Shown piece by piece: positions 1-13,900 of a stretch of DNA of 64,000 nucleotides. A program made the position numbers and the translations under genes. Location: positions 14,049,001 to 14,113,000 of the forward strand of contig NC_080559.1 of assembly GCF_030253575.1 (NCBI RefSeq), read 5' to 3'. Position 1 is the stretch's first letter; each line of letters starts with the position of its first letter. The notes beneath the pieces are model-generated. The model was not told the origin of the DNA and did no database searches. It saw only the letters and a list, made by a program, of their open reading frames with translations. This DNA comes from Rhododendron vialii. Lineage: Eukaryota; Streptophyta; Magnoliopsida; Ericales; Ericaceae.

Positions 1-540
1 ATTACTTCGCCGGATGAACATCGTATGATCTGCATGGCTCTGCTTGTAACCAAAACTCAACATAGCCTTAGAAAACCTGCCAAACCAGGCTCTAGGTGAT
101 TGCTTCAGCCCATAAAGTGCCTTCTTCAATCTACACACCTTTCCTTTACTTGCAGGAGAAGAGAAACCCGGTGGAATATCCATATAAACTTCCTCCTCTA
201 AATCACCAAGAAGGAATGCATTTTTCACATCAAACTGCTGAAGAGGCCAATTCAAGTGGGCAGCACAAGAGAGGAGAGCTCGCACAGAATTCATCTTCGC
301 TATCGGAGCAAATGTCTCCTCATTGTCAATACCATAAGTTTGGGTAAAACCTCTGGCAACAAGCCTTGCCTTGTATCTCTCAACTGTACCATCCGCCTTT
401 TGCTTAATAGTGAACACCCACTTGCAACCTACTGGTTTTTTCCCTCCTGGAAGTGACTAGATCCCAGGTGCCATTCTTTTTCAAAGCTGTCATCTCTTCT
501 ATCATAGCTCCTTTCCACTTAGGTATCTGGAATGCATCAT
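1..540 (-). pseudogene. Copia reverse transcriptase, N-terminal part
   Basis: Minus-strand translation gives the copia RT start (KPVGCKWVFTIKQKADGTVE, then YKARLVARGFTQ) and further on FDVKNAFLLGDLEEEVYM and LKKALYGLKQSPRAW. A stop near 540 and a frameshift in the A-run at about 440-450 separate it from the integrase frame. The YVDD active-site box would lie beyond position 1. Confidence 0.88.
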
Positions 541-949
541 GTCAATTCTGTGGAATAGATATAGTGGAAAGAGAAGAGACAAATGCATGGTACGAAGGAG
601 ACAAACGGTCATAAGAAACAAATTGTGAGATAACATCTTGAGTACAAGATCTAACACCATTTCGAATAGCAATAGGAAGATTGTCAGGATCCATAGGAGG
701 AGGTTCAATAAGAGAAGAATTATTACCAGAAGAGTTAGTTGAGGAATCTGGAACTGGAGTGGGTAATTGTGATTGACAAGGTGGTAACGTACATGAAGAC
801 TTTCCATTTTTCCGTCTAGCATACCTCTGTAAGCCAGCTCCCTGCAGTCGTCGTCGTGCAGGTAGTTGTTCCTCAATGTCACCACCAATATCATGTTTCC
901 CTTTCAACAGATACTGGTTCCTCTCCAGTGTTTTCTTTCTTCCCCTCAC

Positions 950-2091
950 TACGATCATAGAAAAATTTCTCTCCCGCACTATGATTATAAAAGGTAAACA
1001 TCTATTCCTCTTGCTGATGCTCCCCCTGAGGAGATGGTTTGGAGGGAGAATAAAAAACATCTGTTTCCCAAAAGGTAACATCCATAGAGACAAACATCTT
1101 TCTCGAATAAGGATTATAACACTTATAACCTTTCTGGGTAGGAGAGTACCCAACAAAAATACACTTATGGGCTTTATGTCCCAGCTTGCCCCCAGAAGGT
1201 TTGGAGGTATGAACAAAACACACACAACCAAACACCCTAGGTGGAAGAGTCGTAACTCGACAACTGCTTGGCAAGCATTCAATGGGTGTTTTAAAATTAA
1301 GGACACTGGATGGCATACGGTTGATAAGATACATGGCAATTAAAATAGCTTCTCCCCATAAGTGTGTAGGAACATTCATAGTGAACAAAAGGGATCGAGC
1401 GACCTCGGCAAGATGACGATTTTTACGTTCAGCGATTCCATTTTGTTGTGGAGTGTCAACACAAGTCGTCTGAAAAACAATACCATTATCATCTAGATAT
1501 GTCCGAAAAAATCTTATCAATATACTCAGTTCCCATTATCACTCCGAATAATTTTAATATGTGTATCAAACTGAGTGCACACCATCTTATGAAAAGATTT
1601 GAAACAGGAAAATACTTCATTTTTTGACTGGAGTAAGTACACCCATGTGGCACGAGAATACCAATTAATAAAAGTAATAAACCATCGATAGCCCTTTAAA
1701 GAAGTAACAGGAGAATGACCCCAAAATTAGAATGGATAACCATAAATGGAGAATCACTTCGTTTATTAATAGGTGCATAAAAAGAGCGTTTATGTTTCCC
1801 AGACTCACATGCTTCACAAAAAAACTGCTCCCTAAGATAATGTTTAACTAAAGTAGGAAAGAGTTTCTCTAATATCCCAAAAGAGGGATGACCCAATCTA
1901 TGGTGCCACCGATGTAACAAAGAAAGAGTGGAACTCATATGTGCCTGTAGAACTTGTCCACATGATAAAGATGGCTGAGATGGATGAGGTGCATGCTCCA
2001 GATAATAGATACCACCAAGTGCTTTACCATTGCCAATTACCTTCTCCGTTTCCAGTTCCTGAAAGACACATTGAGTAGGAGAAAATGTCAT
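950..2091 (-). pseudogene. Copia GAG-pre-integrase and integrase, broken
   Basis: The pre-integrase zinc site is visible as WHHRLGHPS followed by FCEACESGKHKR at about 1920-1790. The integrase core follows in shifted frames: the first catalytic position reads VIHSNF where active copies have HSD, the second is IIRSDNGTEY at about 1540, and the glutamate motif QQNGIAERKNRHL is at about 1450-1410. Frameshifts occur near 1700 and 1500, and the ORF shifts again near 1000. The first catalytic Asp is Asn here, so the enzyme would be dead even without the frameshifts. Confidence 0.87.
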
Positions 2092-2134
2092 AGAACAGTT
2101 TGCAGAATGGGTAAAACTACTAACCGTAAGAAGG

Positions 2135-3444
2135 TTAGTTGCAAAGTTTGGAATATGGAGGACTGAAGAGAGAGAGATAAGAGGAAGAATAGTGAACGGA
2201 ACCTTTCCCTAAAATAGCAGAGAATGACCCATCGGCAATTCGAACCTTATCTTTACCAGAACAAGTAGAATGAGAATAAAAAACAGAGGAACAACCTGTC
2301 ATATGATCTGAAGCACTAGAATCGATAATCCAAGGTATACCGGAGGAGGAGGCAGTAAGTGCACTAGCTGAAATACTTGGAGGAGGCAGTAGGAGTTGCT
2401 GTGGAAGTAGGAGTATAGTAGAGGAAGAATCAGTCCGAGCCATAAGACGCCTGAGAGCTTGCATCTCCCCCTGAGAGAAATCGCCAACAGAATCAGAAGG
2501 TGACTGAACTCCTGAATTGAACCCAGAATCAGACAAGGTAGCAAACTTTGAAATATGTGCTTGAGCCTGAGAATGCCCGGGACTACGACCTTGACCTCCA
2601 CGTCCACTGCCTCGCCCACGAAAAGGACGACAATGTAACTTCCAACAAAAATCCTTGGTATGTCCAGTGTTATGGCAATAATCACACTGGAGTGACATAC
2701 GATCTATGTTCCCACCAGCCACTGGTAGTACCAGACTGAGTCTGAGACTTTCCACTGCCAGACCTAAACTGTCCCTGCGGAATAGCAACCAAGGCAGAAC
2801 GATCAGAAGTAGGAGCTTGTAACATATCACCCCTTCTGCTCTCCTCCTGCTGAACAATGGCATAGGCCTCTTCCAAAGATGGAAACGGAACACGACCCAA
2901 CACCTGCACTCTAATTGGATCATACTCCACATCTAGACCAGCAAGAAAGTCATACACACGCTCTTTCTCTATTCTTTTTAACCAAGCACCAGCGTCAATG
3001 GAGCAGACTGCCTGAAACCCTTGATAATAATCAAATTCTTGCCAGGCCTCACTGAGATCAGCAAAGTAAACAACAGATTGTGTTGATCCATAGTATGAAG
3101 CCACTTTTGCAACTCAAAACACTAAGCATCATTGCCCTGCTGAGAATAAGTTTGTTTGACAATAGTCCAAATTTGATATGGAGTGTTAAGAAGCAAGAAA
3201 GGACTACGAATATCAGCCTTCATAAAATTAAACAACCAGGTCATGGCTAAAGATCGATGAGACTTAAACATCTTGAGTTCAACATCAGTAGTAGGCTCAG
3301 TAACAAGGCCTTCAATGAACTCAGATATCTCTTTAGCTTCAATTGCTAATGTAAAAGTACTAGACCAAAGTAAATAATTTGTGCCATCCAGTTTGATGGG
3401 ACAAATATCCAGTGGAGAGTTATCTAGAGTCCGTCCCTACATGA
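2135..3444 (-). pseudogene. Copia gag and aspartic protease, broken
   Basis: A gag-like region at about 3444-2690 has the plant copia phrase with a WLFNFM-like segment and then VYDFLAGLDVEYDPIR. At about 2690-2640 a CCHC zinc knuckle follows (CDYCHNTGHTKDFC). The protease is at about 2330-2215 with the motif IIDSSASDHMTG; active copies normally have DSGASDHM, so the Gly after DS is replaced by Ser. The gag is split between frames, with a frameshift near 2690 and a stop near 3110. The sequence from about 3450 to 3876 upstream is the untranslated leader, with short repeats of a GAAGCACTGTTC-like unit. Confidence 0.85.
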
Positions 3445-3876
3445 CTCAACTCATCCTTGCCACTAGCGGAAGCCTGTTTTTTCTTTTCTAACATCTTGAA
3501 AGCAGAAAAATAATGCCAAATAAACAATAAACAATGCTCCCAGCAGCTTTAGAACTTCAAAAACAATAAATAAAGGTTCCAATAGCCCTAGAACTTCAAA
3601 AAAATCAACTGAATACCTTCGGATCTGACTGAAACAGTGTTGAAACTTCGTGAAAGAAGAAAAAAACAGATCTGATCGGCGAGAAAAAATGACGGCGACA
3701 GCAGCAGATCTGATCGACGACAACAAACAACAGTAGCGACTGCAAAAAAAAAAGAAGAACAGATCGATGGCGATGGCAAGCCCCGACTGATCGAAGCACT
3801 GTTCGCGAAGCACTGTTCACACGAAGCACTGTTCACGCAGCAACGAGAAGGACGTCGTAGGTCGCCAGGTTCTATC

Positions 3877-3888
3877 GCTCTGATACCA
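3877..3888 (-). other. Primer binding site, initiator tRNA-Met type
   Basis: The minus strand reads TGGTATCAGAGC directly after the LTR end. This is the usual tRNA-iMet primer binding site of plant copia elements. It fixes both the LTR boundary and the orientation of the element. Confidence 0.9.
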
Positions 3889-4065
3889 TGTTCAGTTTTA
3901 GGGTAATTGTAATAGGGAGAAAACCCATTAGGGTTAATTTCATTCAACGTAATATATATATACATACAAGCTGTATAATAATTGCACTACGGTCATAGAT
4001 ACTTAAACTAATTACATGATAAGACACATAATTACACTAGATACAAATGGATCCATCATCTAACA
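3889..4065 (-). repeat. Copia 5' LTR, 177 bp
   Basis: On the minus strand it begins TGTTAGATGATGG and ends CTGAACA, so the termini are the inverted TGTT/AACA typical of plant LTRs. The primer binding site abuts its 3' end. A TATATATATA run at about 3950-3960 may be the promoter core. 177 bp is short for a copia LTR. The second LTR is off the window, so age by LTR divergence cannot be judged here. Confidence 0.85.
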
Positions 4066-4975
4066 AGAATAATGAGCACAAGAAGTAAACAAGCGATAGG
4101 AAAAAAATGCTTTCCCCCTCAAACAATTGTCTGAAGCCACACCTTCAAAACTTGAGGATTGCTATTGAAACAATAAGATTTTACGTTTGTTTTGTACTAT
4201 AGAAAACTCTGACGATGATAAATTAAACTAAATAGTACTTACCCAATTAGTATCAGAAACTCAAGTGAATGAGGCCTTCAAGTCCAAGATTACAAAGTGC
4301 ACTCCTGGTATGTATGATTTGTTTAAATGCTTGAAAATTACTCTTTTAACTTAACGTTCCATAGGAAGTCTTTGGTGACTTCATGTGCGTGTGTTCCCAG
4401 ATGAAAGGTTCTTAACAAATTGAATTAATAGTTTTGTAGGAGTCGAGAGTAGTGAATAAGTACCCAAATCTACCACAGATCTCCTGAGTTGTATCTCTCA
4501 TCTTGAGGTTCAAAAGTCTTTCAATGCTTTGGTTGAAGTTCTGAGTTTTTAAATCTGCTTCAAGTGTGATGTTCAACTTGCAGTTTGTCACATTTGTTCT
4601 AGTTTTATATCTCAACGCCTAGTGGACATGTATTAAATTCTCGGTTCTCACAATCACTTCAAGTAAAAGTATCTGTGCTCTGACTTATTATTTCAGCTTC
4701 TGCGCACACTGTTCTCGCTGTAATAGTGGCTGTGGTTCGTATAACCGACAATCTTTTCCCCTTTCTGGAATTTTCATATCTATGCTCCACAACATTGTTG
4801 CCAAGCGTGTTACAGGATCACTGTCAGACTATGTCCTGTCAAGTCGTTTTGACTGGATGGACATTTTTGTGACATCTAATCAAGTTGGTTTTGACTTGAT
4901 TGCCATCTATGTGACTGTTGGCTATTATGAATTTCTTCTGATTATACTTGTATGTGTTGCTTTGCTGGGGTGTAG
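4066..4975. other. Intron sequence between copia LTR and first visible myotubularin exon
   Basis: I find no exon or transposon here. If the preceding myotubularin exon is real, it lies to the left of the copia element, so this stretch plus the element forms one intron. Short open frames lack recognisable protein sequence. Confidence 0.5.
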
Positions 4976-7900
4976 GCTATGAAGCTTCCATCAGCCCCTC
5001 GACAGTCAGACAGGGCTCCATCACGTCGACTGCTCCAGGTCATTGGTATGTTATTCAATAAATTGCATTGGTACTAACCAGTAACCCCAATTAATTCACT
5101 TTTTTAGGGTCAGGATTCATCAAACATAATTTGCTTTAGGATTTGTTTGTTTGAGATACAATAGCAAGTCTGAATGACATTTGCAAATTTTAGAATGCAA
5201 GCATCAATCGTACAGGTTGGCATATTGGTTGGGGTTATGGTGAAGGTGCTGGCAGTGATGCCAATAAAGGAGATGGTGATGCAGTTGTTGGCTTTAGTGT
5301 CAACTGTCGAAAATGGAGATATTTTTCCTCGTATCTCTAATTTTGTTCCCGGCTCTTCGTTAAGCAAAAATTTGTTGATGTTGTGAAGGTTGTGGCACTT
5401 GAGTTGTCAGTGGGGTGTTTATGACATGAAAGGCAGTTCATTGGCAAATTGTGATTGGAGCATTTAGTGGTGGAGCTAGCTTTGGCAATGGGGTAATGGT
5501 AAAGTGGTGGTAGTCTGGTAGTGATGGTTCGGAATTCAAAGCAATCATGTACTCGAGGTAAGTTTTGTCCATAGCCTGAACCATGTACAAAAGTAGGATT
5601 TCAGCACCTGCTTCGGGAAAATCATGTATGCTCTAATAGGTCCAAAAAGTTGTTCATCTCTGAGTTATATCCTCTTGTGGGATTTTTCAGAATTGTGATG
5701 CCTGGTCCTGAATAAATCCAGATTTCTCAGAAGGTTTTGGAAATGTGAGAAGACATTGGAGGTCAGTTTGTGGTGAATGCAATGTAGAAACAACCACCAA
5801 AAGGTTGAATAGGAAAAGTTTTAGGAAATCATTCTTGCTTGGACAGCCTGTAAATTTGGGAAAACCAACTCTAAAGTGATGTGGTTTTGGTGGTGGCAGC
5901 AAAGCAAAAAATTCTCCACTCAGCTTATCAAAGGAATAAAAAATAGGTTTCAAAGGAAAAAATTGGACCCTACTTTTGTGCTTGAGGGATGCAGCTGTTC
6001 TGCTTGAATATGCTTGTTGTGCCTTCCTTTTCGGTTCCAAAACTTTAGGAAAAAAAATAAATTGGAGCTGTGGTGGCAGTTATTTGGTGGTTTTGCAGTC
6101 CAGTTGTAAAGTATGGAGAAAGTGACGATCAAGTCTAGCGTAGTGGTGCGATTTACTTAGTTGTTTGGCTGCAACGATGATGTGGTGATGTTGGTGACTG
6201 GTAAAAAAGAAAGCTATGATGGCATAATGGGGATGGTGTTTTGGCGTGGTCGAGACAATTGTAGATGTGAATGCAGTGGTATGGAAATGATACGAAACTT
6301 GGTGTTTCGTCGAATTCCGAACCAAGTCTTGAATCCTTTTTGCCCTTCTGCTTTTCCAAGGGCTTGGAATTTAATCAATTAGTATCCTTTCCAACCAAAT
6401 ATTATGTCTCCAATGTTTTCGTTGGTAATTATCTGATCGACATTTTTTACTATTGCATCTACTGGTATTCCTTGTATGTGATCAATCACCTTGGTATATT
6501 TTCTCTTATCTCCAGTTGGTGTTACCCTAGGTCACATAATTCACCCGCCTAGGGCCACGAGCTGCAGATTTATTTAATTGAATTCGGGCATTAACAACCT
6601 GCTTCATTTAACCAATAACCAAAGGCTCGTAACCAAATCTGTGATTATGCATAAATGTGGTCTTCTGGCATGCTAGTCAATGCAACCTTCATGTTGAGAG
6701 CGATTGAATCATGCTAATGGAATTTTAAAAATGCATAAGCAGCATAACATTTCAACCATGTGATTATCAGGTGAAGAACCCGTTACCTCCCACGCAAGTG
6801 AACAAGTAAACTACCAATTCATCTCCTGTTGGACAAGATATATATGGTTATCTGCATTAAAAAGTTACTTTTAATTGAAATCGCAAGTATTTTAATTTGT
6901 AAGATTAATAAATTACATGATGTAGACTCGATTTTGTGGCTTAGCTGTTGGCCCCTACCATTTCATGAGTGTTTCATTTGTACTATGTCTCTCCTCGTTG
7001 TACAACTGATCCTCCTTAAAATCCTCATTGCACGTATTCTCATTTTATTAATGTCTCTTGGTTGCCTGACATTCCGTCCTGTATATTACCACTGGCCCTA
7101 TAGATGTTTTGTGCAATTTTCCTTCCAATAATCTGATTCTATAGATTACATCGTGTACAACGCCTTCCAGCCTAGAAAACAAAAACGTTTATGCCATGGT
7201 TAGGAATCTTCACTTATTTGCTATTAGTACTTTTATTGTTGCTCAAAGCTTATCTCCTTTAGTCTATCCTACTACAATTAGGAATTCACTTGTTCCTGCA
7301 GATGATCTGATTGTATTCCCAACTCTATTTATGCCCCTTATAATAGATGTATCATAACTAAATTCTATGGAAGATACTAAATGTTGAGAATTTTTTCTTG
7401 ACTCGGTGTTCTGTTGTTCGCATTCAACCTCCTTTTTAGAGGTTATAGTAGAATATCTTTTCTATCAGAGATAATACTCAAGTAGTAACTGAAAGATAAT
7501 AACTAGGAGGGGTGCAAGGCTTCGTTTCAATAGGGACCTTTGATTATCCACACCTTCTTGGTCTGGTTGAATAGTTGTTCCCTCGTCGAATAGCTAGTTT
7601 CCTAATCAAACTAGAGGTTGTCAAGCTTGAATAAAGTTGAGCACGGGGCACGGGCCATGGAGAATCCCGAAGAAAAACGGGGGAGGAATCTTTAGACACC
7701 CTTGGTTGCATGTGATTCATATATGTAGTTGGCATGATATGCCATGAATTTAAAAATACCATTGAGTTCATCATAGTCTTCATCCTCATCATTCTTAAAG
7801 TTATTAGTTGGGGATGCAGAGATTGACTCACCTTTCCTATTATGTTGTGCAGGCAAGGATATGAGAATAATTGTCTTCGGCTTTCGCCCACGGACAAAGC

Positions 7901-10900
7901 AGGTCAATTGTTATCATTGGAACTTTATTTGTTTATTTCGATGCGTACGTTATATCAATGAGATGGTGTAGGCTGATGATGTTGACTTGAGCCCTTTTTT
8001 CGATTAGTATAATATCTTGATTATTGACTTTGAGTTTTGGTTTTTGATTTGTGATGAATCTGTAACCACTTAGACCCCCTATTTGGACAAAAAAAAGTTG
8101 TGTTTGTTACACGGTCTAGGAGAACTCAGCCCCAAAAGCTAGCTATTGAAGTGAGGGTGCCCTGGCTCATGCTTATACACTTCGTATTAGTTTGGACCCA
8201 GGCAATGTGGGACTTCGCTTCAAAACTTCCTTCATGCGTAGAGTGCGTACTTGGCAGCACGTGCCACATGGAGGTGAGAGACACCCTAGGTGATGCAGGA
8301 CTTTGTTTCACAGTGTTACCATCATCAATAGCAGGGGTTTTTTTTTTTTTTTGTAAGAGAAACGAGGAAGAAAAGCTTGCATAAGCTCACAACTGCAACC
8401 TCGTCTTTGTAACGCCATTCACCTCCTTTAGCTGTATAAATTAGGGAACCAGTCACCTCCTTTAGTTGTATAAATCGGGGAACTCTTGGGGACCCTAGAT
8501 ATGTCCTTCCAAAATTAGTATTGCCCCCCAAAAGTGGAAGTAGAAAAGAAAGCATGGATGTTCTGTCTTAACTACGACATACACATGTAACTTGCATTAA
8601 TTTTCTGAAGGTGATTTTTTTCTTATACTGATGTAGACATGCGTATTACTTTTTCTCAATGGTCTAATTATAGTGATGACTTAAAGATGAATTACAAAAC
8701 CCTAGGATAGTTATTTAGAGGTTGGAATTTGTTTGACCTAGTCAACCAGTAAAGCACTTGTAGATGGCCTGAACAGTTGGTAGTTAAAAAGTGCCTATAT
8801 AAGGAATTGTAAGGCAGTTTGAAGCTTATTTTTGAAGACACGCATTCTTTGAAACTGTATATTCTGTGAAATTTTTTATCACTTCTCACTCTGACTCAGT
8901 GACTCATATAACTTGGTGCGTTATGCACGCAAATGTGTATTTTCTCCGACACTCCTTTCAAAAGCATCAAACTTCATCTAATTTTGTCACAATTCAATGA
9001 TCATTGTAGATGCCTGCACTGGAAATGTTTCATAATGATTAATTGTTTGTCTTTAGATGTTAGATAGTCCAATGTTTGTGCCGCTTATTGCTGCCTGCAC
9101 GTGGTGGCACTGATGTGGTAAAATTCTAAACTTGACAGAGACGTGCTGTATTTGATGCATTGTTGAGGTGTACGAGGCCTGTAAGACTCTGGGATCTCTA
9201 TGCCGTCAGTTCTCGTCCTTCTAGATTCAGTAACAACAACCCAACTGTGCGGTTACTAAATGAGTACTTTAGGCTTCTGGGAAAGGTTTCTTGTAACGCA
9301 TCAGCTAGCAGTATTGAAGATGGGTCCTACACAGTGTCTAATGAATGGTGGAGAATTAGTGCAGTGAATTCAACTTATACAATGTGCCCTACTTATCCGT
9401 TTGCCTTGCTTGTCCCCAAATGCATTAGGTGAGGCATTTGGAAATCCATACTTTTTGTTTCACTTGCAAATGTCTAAACGCTATGAAAATACTCATCTCT
9501 ATCTAGATTTGTCTACTTAATAATGCTTTGTTGGCCACTTATGCTAGTGATGAAGAAGTGCTCCAGGCTTCCACATTCCGTGCACGGTGTCGATTGCCTG
9601 TGATTTCATGGTGTCATCCAGGTATTAATTGGAGTCAAATGGTTAATGGCCCTTGCTTGTGCTAACCTTCATGCTGATGGGTTTATGTTTTGTTGCAGGA
9701 AACGGAGCTGTTCTCGCACGGTCATCCCAACCTCTTGTTGGTCTCATGATGAATATGAGGAGGTAATGCTGTGTTCTAGTTAAAAAAACTTCCTTTTGTT
9801 AAATGAATTCTCAGCTGAACGCCTGGACAGATTGATTTATTTTCTTACATGCACTATGAATGGGCCTTAATCTATTTCTATTCGTTTTTATGCAGCAATG
9901 CTGATGAAAAACTAGTTGCTTCACTTTGCACTCACCTTACTGGTCCAAAGCAGCCACGGAGGTAAACCTGTGCTTTCTCTTTTTACTTTCTTCTTTGCTA
10001 CACCTTGCTTTGTCCTCTGTTTTGTTCTTTCTTCGGCATACATTTTTGTCTTTTTTTGCTGTTTCTTTCTTGTTTTCCTTCGTTCTTTTCTTTTTAAAGT
10101 TGATTATCTTACCTCCCGCATTATATTTGTCGCTCAAGGTTTTATTGCTTGCCAAAACTCCCCATTATGACTAAAACGTCCCATTGTGTCCTAGTTGCAT
10201 TGCAACCAGCTTCATCTAGTCCCTGCATAAGCTCCAACAAGATTTGGATGTTAAAGTTGCTTCTGCAGTTAGTGATTTTGTGCCTCCTGAAGAAAACTAA
10301 TCCGTGTTATTGTAACCGCATGCTAAATGTTATAAGGTGGAGTGCCTTAAAAGTATCTATAATTGTGGTATTGTGGGCTGAGAAAATGCAATCTTGGTTT
10401 TGTAGGAAGCTCTATATAGCAGATGCAAGACCTCGGAAAAATGCCTTGGCAAATGGGGCAATGGGTGGTGGTTCAGAGTCATCTTCTAATTACTTTCAGT
10501 CCGAGGTTGGTAAAATAGAGTTGTGCAGTTGCGCATTCCCCCTTGAGGATAGTAGACTTTTGTAATTTTCTGACCTCACTTAATGTTCTTATATAATTTG
10601 TTTCCAGATAGTTTTCTTTGGAATAGAGAATATACATGCAATGAGGGATAGTCTTTTTCGGCTTAGAGACTATTTAGATACTCATGGTGCAACTTCATCA
10701 GATGGAATGTCGTCATTCTTGGTAATTTTGCATTGTTTAGAAAGATGCTACTCCTGTGACTTTTTTTACCTATTTCCATATTTCTTATATGATATTCTTT
10801 ATAGTAACTGATATTCTATCGTAGTACATTATATGCAATACACTCAACCGTGTCCTGTTTGGTCTTGAAAAATATGTGAAGTGCTGATGTAGGGACATGT

Positions 10901-13900
10901 AGGTAATTATCTTTTTTGCGTGAGTCTAAGTTTGAAAGTTGATATATTTTATGCGGGTATGAGTTGCCCCACGGGGGAAACGATACTCTTAAGAAGCATC
11001 TTGGAGGCAATACTTAGAAAGGCTGTCCAGGGCTTTACTTTGTCTCAGGTTCAAATGGAGAGAGTTAATTCCATTTCTTGTTCCCCCTTGATGTTGATCA
11101 CGGTCAAGGCTTAATGTCACGACCCAAATTTGAAGGGATTGAATCCATGACATGACGAGTTATTTTAGAATCACCACAGGCCTTTGATATCACACATCTA
11201 TAAAAATTTACTGAAACCCATAGTTTAAAAGAGAAATATCCACCGACAATTCATACGTTTGCTTAAAAAGAAAATCTGGCTCATCTGTATTCAGTCTCTG
11301 ATTGGTTACGTTGTCAGAGTTTCGTTTTCGGAGAAAAAATATCCAAAAATTCCTGTTAACAATAAATATCATTTTGAATCTGACAGCAGTATCCGAATTT
11401 TAAGGAAAATTTTCAATTGTAGTAATTCAAAGTTAAGATTGATTTATCACACTTACACCCCCTTTGGATGGTGAGAAAGGAGGAGAAAAGAAAGGGCCCT
11501 TTCTCTTCAAATCTCACCATTTTTGGTGTGATTGGGTGAGAAAGGGGAAGGGCCAATCAAAACATTTCTTTCTTCTTTTTTTTTTACTTTTCTCTCCATT
11601 TCTCACCAAAATGTTCAATCCAAATGAGTAATTTCTTAAGAAGCCACAACCCGTTCCTTTATTTTCTCATGAAATCACTCCATCCAAAGGGGCTGTTAGG
11701 CTGGGTAGTTACGTAGTGTATGCGTGATGGAGCCGTACATGTATCCAACAGATTAGTTGGGGCAAAGCCTGGACGTCCTCGTCATTAAGAAAAGGCTAAA
11801 CGAAACCTCAAAAGGCTATCTTTGTGCTTGATTTGGACCTGGATGGTCCCAACATAATGCCCCATTGAATGCATGTGATATTAAGCGGGATTGTTATCTG
11901 ATAGAAATTCACAACACTCTGAAGTTGAATTTACCTTCATGGCTTTTCTGTCTAATGCTAGCATGACTAAAATGTTTCTTTGGTCATCACAGAGACATGG
12001 TGGGTGGACTTGGGGTGGAGGTAATCTCAGCAGTATGTCTGCTTCTGTATCAACACTGGGAGACACCGGTTGGTTAATACATGTTCAGAATGTTTTGGCT
12101 GGTTCTACTTGGATTGCAGCACGTATTGCTTTGGAATCAGCATCAGTGCTTGTTCATTGCAGGTCAGAAGTCCTTTTGTCTTCATCTTGTTAACTATACT
12201 GATAATTGGATACAAGTGCATGCTTGCGATGGGCAAAATTAATAATTATAGCCATTACTAATATGGAAACTATATGAATTTGTGGTCTAAATATATGGCA
12301 TGACATTTACATTCTTACCATTATCGTGACTGATTCATGAGTTTTAATATTATTCATGTCGCTCATTTCAAAAACAAAATACATTATTAATATTGCAAAA
12401 GACTTTAAGCTATTATGGGTGGACAGAGGACCAAACAATGTGCTACAGAATAAGTTGCAGTCATACCTGTAGTGGCGTTGAGGTGAGGGTGATGAGCATG
12501 GTGCATAGCAAACATGTATCGTCACATCATTCTTCTTTTCTTTCTTTCTTTTTTCAGAAGATTTGTCAAATCCCCTTTATAATAGTGGAGTTTGAGCACT
12601 AACTCCAAAGTCTCCTGAATTTAGGCTATAATATCTCAGACGAAACTTTGTGCATTTAATAGACATGTTTTGACTTTCAAATCCTTGAGAAGGCATATGT
12701 TGTTTTTTATTTATCTGTGATTATTAGCCCGTTTGGTTTGAGGATTTTATGAGATAGGGAAACCCGTTACTTGTTTGCATTGTGAGGAAAGAAACAAAAT
12801 AGTTAGAAAGGAAGAGAAATGATACAATGTAAAAGCCTTATGCCATTTCTCAATAAAATTGGTGAGATTTAATTAGAAACTAATCATCCCTTCTTTTCTT
12901 ACCTTCATTCCACACGTACTATATATCAATTCATTGAACGTAGTGAAAGGAGTGCAAACTCGGATACCAATGTTAAGCAATTGACTAGAAACAAAAAACT
13001 TGTTTGTTGAGGTGATAGTTAACCAATGTGGGACAAGTTCGAAGTTTGAACAGTCTTCTCCCCATCTCGCATTTACTTCAACCACTTTTTTGGGGTTCTT
13101 AGGGTGAGTTGTTGCCTGTAAAGCTGCTATCTCATGTATGGAATATCACCCACTTCTACAGTAACTTGGCCCTCAGATGGAAGAATTTGTAGTTATCGCT
13201 TTTTTAACCAAGCGACCCCCATAGGGATGGCAATTTACCCCGCCCCAATGGATACCCGAACTCTGCTTTTCCTGAATCGTAGCTGATTGTTTCCTCGTGG
13301 GTACGGTTATGGTAGAGGTCAAGGGTTACCTGCTTGGGTTCCGTTCAGTTATGTTTTAGTTGTTACCCAAACCAAACCAAAGTGATGGAATTATGAATAT
13401 ACCCTTAACACACACAACACACATGTATATACAACGTAGGTCTTTTTTGGGTGTAGCTCTGTTTCATACCAGAGAATGAAACACTGTGTTTTTTGTTTTT
13501 TGTTCATTGTTTAGTATATGTTACACTTTTGCCCTAAGTTACTAAGTATGTGTTGGCACATAAATTTCAACCAAAGATTGATGAGTATTATCAATATATC
13601 ATATGTTGGGGGGGCTTGCAGACTAAAAGACAAATAAAGAGCCTAAAAACATGTTGACCCAGCGAGCCCGCGAATCAACGAACACATGATGGCCCGACAA
13701 GCCTAACAAATATATGAGCCTGCGGAAGAAGTAGCAGGGCTACAAATCAAATCAGTTGAACCATGTAAGCCCATATCTCGCAAGGCCTACAAATCAAATA
13801 TTCGGTTGAACCATGTAGGCCCTGCAAAAAGGGCCTACAAACCAAATATGGGTTCACGTAGTCTCAAATTGGTACGTAGAGCCCAAGAAATACTCATGTG

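Larger units (their letters stand above)
1..4065 (-). mobile_element. Ty1/copia LTR retrotransposon, 5' part, degenerate
   Basis: Read on the minus strand the order is 5' LTR (4065-3889), primer binding site, untranslated leader, gag with CCHC zinc knuckle, aspartic protease, GAG-pre-integrase, integrase core and the start of reverse transcriptase, which runs off the left edge. This protease-integrase-RT order defines Ty1/copia. The frame is broken several times by stops and frameshifts, so this copy cannot make a full polyprotein. RNase H and the 3' LTR are outside the window. It lies in an intron of the myotubularin gene, in the opposite orientation to it. Confidence 0.93.

Noticed and set aside
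11891-12193. Open frame read as a separate small gene
   Set aside because: It contains the myotubularin exon 11993-12162; the flanks are intron.
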